This document shows, one piece after another, positions 11,899 through 15,221 of a DNA stretch of 15,221 bases. Origin of the DNA: JAXHUH01 sp034211175. GTDB taxonomy: Bacteria; Actinomycetota; Acidimicrobiia; Acidimicrobiales; CAIXPF01. A model generated the notes under the pieces. It was not told the DNA's origin, searched no databases, and saw nothing but the letters and a program-made list of their open reading frames with translations. The DNA lies in NCBI GenBank assembly GCA_034211175.1, contig JAXHUH010000072.1, positions 1 to 15,221 of the forward strand, written 5' to 3'. The translations under genes were made by a program, and so were the position numbers. Every line of letters begins with the position of its first letter. The stretch's first letter is position 1.

Positions 11899-13086
11899 TC
11901 AGCCCGCCGACGGCTCCGGCTCGTCGTCCCCGTCGGACGACGCGGCCGGTTCGGCGGGGCCGGGGCCCGGCTTGCGGGCCGGGCCCGCCGGCGCGATCAG
12001 GGGGCTGGCGGTGACCTCGTGGCGTTGGATCGCCGTGCTCAGGAACGCCTGGACCGTTGCCGCCACCGGCAGCGCGAGCACCGCGCCGACCGGGCCGAGG
12101 ATCGCGGCGCCGGCGATGACCGCACCGAACGCGACCGCGGCGTGCATCTCCATCGTCCGGGCGGTCACCCTCGGCGCCAGCAGGTAGTTCTCGATCTGCT
12201 GGTAGACGACGATCACGACGAGGACCCACAGCGCCGAGACCGGGTCGTCGATCACCGCGATGAGGATCGGCAGGAGCCCGGCCAGGTACGTGCCGACCAC
12301 GGGCACGAACTGGGAGATCAACCCCACCCACAGGGCCAGCGGCAGCGGGAACGGCAGGTCGATCACCGTGAACGCGACGGCGTGGACGATCGACGACGCC
12401 AGCGCCAGCAGGGCCCGGGAGTAGATGTAGCCGCCCGTCTTCTGGATGGCGATCTCCCAGATGCGCAGGACCTCGCGCTGGCGGTCCTCGGGGAGGAACG
12501 AGCACACGGTGTGGCGCAGCTTCGGGCCCTCGGCGACCAGGTAGAAGGTGAAGAGGCTGACGGTCAGGATCTGGAAGAGGACGCCGACCACGCGGGACGT
12601 GACGTCGACGATGTTGTCCGCCAGGTCGGTCGCCAGGTTCCCGAGGCGACCCTGGTCGGTGAACTCGGCGATGAGCTCGTCGGCGTCGACGTTCGTGTCG
12701 AACGTCTCGTTGATCCAGTCCTGGGTCTCCTCGATGTAGGTCGGACCCTCCTCGATCAGGTTGACGATCTGGTCGGTGAGGAGGGCGCCGATCGCCACGA
12801 AGAACACGACCACGAACAGCACGAACGCCAGGAACGAGAGGATCGTCCCCACGCCCCGTGGGATCCCGCGGCGCTCCATCGTGTTGACCGCGGGCTCGAG
12901 CGCGAACGAGATGACCAGGCTGACGAGCAGGATCACGACCAGGTCGCGCAGGCGGACCAGCACCCAGTAGATGGCGAGGGTGCCGGCCAGGGTGACGAAG
13001 AAGAGGACGATCGCCCGCGGCACCCACCGCGGCATCGCGTCGGGGTCCCGCGCCGCCGGGGCCTCGGGCTCGGTGTGGTCGCTCAC
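11899..13086 (-). CDS. AI-2E family (PerM-like) transporter
   Basis: The 395-aa protein has about eight membrane segments (about 23-45, 48-64, 79-104, 163-185, 224-243, 247-280, 285-297, 316-350), with a hydrophilic extracytoplasmic stretch at about 105-160. Family signatures are clear: FYLVAEGPKLR after the middle helix, LISQFVPVVGTYLAG (256-270), and YQQIENYLLAPRVTARTMEMHA (seen from residue 295), the most conserved part of the family. Members include exporters and importers of small molecules and Na+/H+ antiporters; the substrate is unknown, and the name does not prove autoinducer-2 transport. The C-terminal tail (about 360-395) is Pro/Ala/Asp-rich. The start GTG 13086 lies 13 nt after the nuclease stop, so both genes probably share a transcript. 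Confidence 0.92.
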   Translation of the reverse strand: MSDHTEPEAPAARDPDAMPRWVPRAIVLFFVTLAGTLAIYWVLVRLRDLVVILLVSLVISFALEPAVNTMERRGIPRGVGTILSFLAFVLFVVVFFVAIGALLTDQIVNLIEEGPTYIEETQDWINETFDTNVDADELIAEFTDQGRLGNLATDLADNIVDVTSRVVGVLFQILTVSLFTFYLVAEGPKLRHTVCSFLPEDRQREVLRIWEIAIQKTGGYIYSRALLALASSIVHAVAFTVIDLPFPLPLALWVGLISQFVPVVGTYLAGLLPILIAVIDDPVSALWVLVVIVVYQQIENYLLAPRVTARTMEMHAAVAFGAVIAGAAILGPVGAVLALPVAATVQAFLSTAIQRHEVTASPLIAPAGPARKPGPGPAEPAASSDGDDEPEPSAG

Positions 13087-13099
13087 TCGGCGTCGCGTG

Positions 13100-13981
13100 T
13101 CAGGCGACGAGGCTGAGCGCCGGGGCCGACGCCCGGATCCGACCGGTGTCGTAGCGCTGGCGCACCTCGGCCATCCCCTCCGGGCACTGCCCGGCGAAGG
13201 GGCACCAGCCGCACAGCGGGCCGGGGCGCGCCTCGAACTCGTCGGTCCGCGTGGCCTCGCCCAGCGCTGTCCACTGCTCGCCCAGGCGCTCGGTCGCGGC
13301 GTCGAGGTTGGCGGCGTCGACCTCGACCTCGAGCGAGGTCGCGCCGAGGTACAGGAGCCGGGCGCGACGGGGGCGCTCGCCGGTGTGGGCCGCCACCGCG
13401 GCGGCATAGAGCAGGACCTGGTGGAGGCGCTCGTCCTGGTGGCGGGGCGAGGGCGGCCGACCGGACTTGTAGTCGCTGACCGTGAGCTCGCCGTCGCTGC
13501 GGTCGAGGCGGTCGACGATCCCGACGAACGGCACGTCGCCGAGCTCGACCTCGATGCGCTGCTCGGTGGCGACCACGTCGACCGAGGCCGGGTCCTCCAG
13601 GTGCCACAGGCCCTCGATGGCACGCCACACCCGCCACTTGAACGCCCGGGTCGCGGCCTGGTCGTGGGCCAGGCGCACGTAGTCGGGATGGGAGGCCACG
13701 CCCGGCCACGCCTCGGAGGCGAGGACGCGGGCCCGTTCCGTCGTGCGGCCCGAAGCCGGCTCGGCCAGGAGCAGCTCGAGCACCCGGTGGGCCAGCGTGC
13801 CGGCCAGTGCCGGCTCGCCCGGCGGGTCGGGGAGGCGTTCGACGTAGCGGTGCCGCCACCGGCGGGGGCACTGCTCGAACGTGGACGCGGACGACGGCGA
13901 CAGGTGCCGGGGCAGCGTGGGCGTGGGCGCCGCCAGCGGCGCCTCGGCATCCACGTCGAAGAGTCGGTCGTCGTCAAGCAC
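13100..13981 (-). CDS. RecB/AddB/Cas4-like PD-(D/E)XK nuclease with Fe-S cluster motif
   Basis: I place the start at GTG 13981, with GAGAGG 10 nt upstream, giving 293 aa; GTG 14026 is a longer alternative. The nuclease landmarks are the opening SPSSASTFEQCPRRW with C38, motif I His65 (GTLAHRVLE), Asp157 (FVGIVDRLD), the D170-Y-K172 core (VSDYKSG) and Q188/Y192 (HQVLLYA). C257-G-W-C260-x5-C266 plus C38 reproduce the four-Cys [4Fe-4S] clasp of AddB and Cas4. Such stand-alone PF12705-type proteins cut or resect DNA ends in repair. No Cas1, Cas2 or CRISPR array is nearby, so a CRISPR-adaptation role is not supported. It lies directly downstream of a YhaN-like ATPase and 13 nt upstream of a transporter gene. 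Confidence 0.92.
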   Translation of the reverse strand: MLDDDRLFDVDAEAPLAAPTPTLPRHLSPSSASTFEQCPRRWRHRYVERLPDPPGEPALAGTLAHRVLELLLAEPASGRTTERARVLASEAWPGVASHPDYVRLAHDQAATRAFKWRVWRAIEGLWHLEDPASVDVVATEQRIEVELGDVPFVGIVDRLDRSDGELTVSDYKSGRPPSPRHQDERLHQVLLYAAAVAAHTGERPRRARLLYLGATSLEVEVDAANLDAATERLGEQWTALGEATRTDEFEARPGPLCGWCPFAGQCPEGMAEVRQRYDTGRIRASAPALSLVA

Positions 13982-14012
13982 GGTTCGGGAACCTCTCGGC
14001 AGCTCGCACCCT

Positions 14013-14018
14013 GTTCTA
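14013..14018 (-). promoter_or_regulatory. -10 element of the nuclease-transporter operon
   Basis: Minus-strand TAGAAC, 31 nt before GTG 13981, would start RNA near 14006 and leave the GAGAGG Shine-Dalgarno sequence in a leader of about 25 nt. A small dyad, GGTTC-CC-GAACC (13982-13993), lies between the Shine-Dalgarno sequence and the start codon. Confidence 0.35.
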
Positions 14019-14070
14019 CCGAGCACCGCTGACAGTCTGGCGGATGCCCGACCCGCCCCGCGGCGTCGGA

Positions 14071-14085
14071 CGGGCGCCCCGCCCG
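14071..14085 (-). terminator. GC hairpin directly after the YhaN-like ATPase gene
   Basis: CGGGCG-CCC-CGCCCG forms a perfect 6-bp stem one base after the stop codon at 14087. A second weaker stem (CCGAC/GTCGG) follows downstream. No U-tract is present; termination may be partial, with the nuclease also using its own promoter. Confidence 0.45.
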
Positions 14086-14086
14086 A

Positions 14087-15221
14087 TCACGTGCCCGGGG
14101 CCGGCGCGTGGCCGCCGTCGTGACCGGCGTTCCCGCCGGCGCCGAGCGCGGGGCCGGGCTCGCGCAGGTCGATCTCCTCCGGTCCGCCCTCGGTGCTCCG
14201 GCGCTCGTGCGGGCCGGTGTCTCCCGATCGGTCGTCGTGGGTGTCACCGTCGTCCGGGCCGCCGTAGCGGCCCAGGTGGACGAGGTGGGCGTCGGGGCAC
14301 CGCTCGACGAGCAGGTCCCGCACCAGGGGCGACGAGGTCAGGACGAACACCTGCAGACGGTCGACGAGCTCACCGATCACGTCGGCGATCGCCCGGACCC
14401 GGGCCGGGTCGACGTCGCCGAGGACGTCGTCGAGGACGATCGGCAGCCGGGAGCGGCCGGCCAGCTCGGAGGCCAGCGCGAAGCGGATGCACAGGTACAG
14501 CGCGGCGACCGTGCCCCGGCTGAGGTGGGCGGCGTCGATCCGTCGTCCGGTCGCGTCGATGACCTCGAGGCCGCGCCCGCCGACGTCGAGGCGGACGTAG
14601 TTGCCGTCGGTGACCCGGGCGAAGAGCGCGCCCGCGCCGCGCAGGACGGCCGGTTGGCGATGCCGACCGTGGAGCACGAGGGCGTCCTCGATCAGCGCCT
14701 GGGCGATCGTGAGCGACTGCCACCGCTCGGTGGCCTCGCCGAGCTGGGCCCGCAGGTCGTTGCAGCGGAGCTGGAGGTCGGCGAGCAGCGACGACGACTC
14801 GACCGACGCGAGGCGACCGAGCGCATCGCGATGGCGGCTCGCCGACTCCTCGTGGGTCGTCTGGAGCCGCTCGATCCTCGCCGTCTCGTCCAGGCAGCGC
14901 AGCTCCCACTCCTGGGGGTCGCCCTCGGCGAGGTCGATGTAGGCCAGCTTGGCGTTCTCGCCGCGGCCGACGGCCCGGGCCACGACGTCCTCGCAGCGCT
15001 CCGCCTTCGACAGCAGCTCGCGCCGGTGGCGGTGGGCCACGAGCAGGTCGCGGAAGCCGCTCTCGTCGGACGTGCCGACGTCGGCCAGGAGCTGGTCGAG
15101 CCGCCCGCGCCGGGCCTCGACCTCGGCCTCCGCCTGCGCCAGTCGCTCGGCGGCCGTGGTGCGCTCGGCCTCCGCGGCCTCCTGCTCGCGGTGGGCCTCC
15201 GCGTTGGCCTCGACCCGGGCG
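14087..15221 (-). CDS. YhaN/SbcC-type coiled-coil AAA ATPase, C-terminal part (cut by right edge)
   Basis: The 377 visible residues are the C-terminal part of an SMC-like ATPase; the N-terminal Walker A half is beyond the right edge. They begin with an Ala/Glu/Arg coiled coil (about 60 residues), a short hinge-like break (DVGTSDESGF) and a second coiled coil. The ATPase domain follows: ARVTDGNYVRLDV, the signature loop LSRGT (encoded at 14510-14524) in place of LSGGQ, then YLCIRFALASEL. Walker B is LPIVLDDVLGDVDPARV, and the closing strand is VFVLTSS, where a histidine switch (THH) is common. These fit YhaN of the YhaN-YhaO DNA-end-processing pair, relatives of Rad50-Mre11. The last 60 residues are a disordered Gly/Asp/His-rich tail. 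A phosphoesterase partner would be expected to the right. Confidence 0.88.
   Translation of the reverse strand, partial: ARVEANAEAHREQEAAEAERTTAAERLAQAEAEVEARRGRLDQLLADVGTSDESGFRDLLVAHRHRRELLSKAERCEDVVARAVGRGENAKLAYIDLAEGDPQEWELRCLDETARIERLQTTHEESASRHRDALGRLASVESSSLLADLQLRCNDLRAQLGEATERWQSLTIAQALIEDALVLHGRHRQPAVLRGAGALFARVTDGNYVRLDVGGRGLEVIDATGRRIDAAHLSRGTVAALYLCIRFALASELAGRSRLPIVLDDVLGDVDPARVRAIADVIGELVDRLQVFVLTSSPLVRDLLVERCPDAHLVHLGRYGGPDDGDTHDDRSGDTGPHERRSTEGGPEEIDLREPGPALGAGGNAGHDGGHAPAPGT

Noticed and set aside
11276..13027. Minus-strand frame of 583 codons overlapping the transporter and PKD-like genes
   Set aside because: It is out of frame with two well-supported genes, crosses the intergenic hairpin and has Arg/Pro/Gly-rich low-information composition.
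13100..13981. Cas4 of a CRISPR adaptation module
   Set aside because: The Fe-S nuclease motifs fit Cas4 and AddB alike, but no Cas1, Cas2, effector or array is nearby; a repair-type RecB/AddB-like protein is the safer call.

Overview
The window is very GC-rich DNA (roughly 70% G+C) with tightly packed genes and strong G/C bias at third codon positions. Several genes begin 6-7 nt after a TAnnnT -10 box, the pattern of leaderless actinobacterial transcripts. An F420-type luciferase-like oxidoreductase, a mycoredoxin-like glutaredoxin, an Rpf-type lysozyme fold and an AddB/Cas4-like Fe-S nuclease point to an actinobacterium. I lean towards the class Acidimicrobiia or a relative, but that is inference and no rRNA is present to test it. 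I see no tRNA, rRNA, CRISPR array, transposase or phage gene.

Left block, minus strand (1-4401): the start of an alanine-rich lipoprotein cut by the left edge; an F420-type LLM oxidoreductase; a polytopic membrane protein whose proline-rich N-terminus seems to lie in another frame (apparent frameshift); a 65-aa very acidic mini-lipoprotein bracketed by a 5' stem-loop and a perfect 34-bp palindrome; and a six-helix membrane protein resembling ABC-2/YhgE-Pip permeases.

Divergent hinge (4402-4744): a tandem array of 45-bp units, each folding into two adjacent hairpins, lies between the divergent genes and is open in frame with both of them. This is the most unusual non-coding structure in the window.

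Middle block, plus strand (4745-8854): a single-pass extracytoplasmic protein translationally overlapping an ABC1/AarF/UbiB-type atypical kinase; a membrane-anchored protein with two disulfide-bearing Ig-like repeats; and a secreted coiled-coil plus Rpf/transglycosylase-like protein.

Right block, minus strand (8880-15221): a glutaredoxin/mycoredoxin; a secreted protein with three Calx-beta-like repeats; a secreted PKD-like protein; an AI-2E/PerM-family transporter directly behind a RecB/AddB-like Fe-S nuclease; and the C-terminal part of a YhaN/SbcC-type coiled-coil ATPase running off the right edge.

Two themes recur: an envelope set (two lipoproteins, Rpf-like enzyme, Ig-like, Calx-beta and PKD-like secreted proteins, membrane proteins) and a DNA-end-processing pair (YhaN-like ATPase plus Fe-S nuclease). 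No complete known defence or mobile system is visible. The best candidates for something undescribed are the two-hairpin array, the hairpin-bracketed mini-lipoprotein and the ATPase-nuclease neighbourhood.
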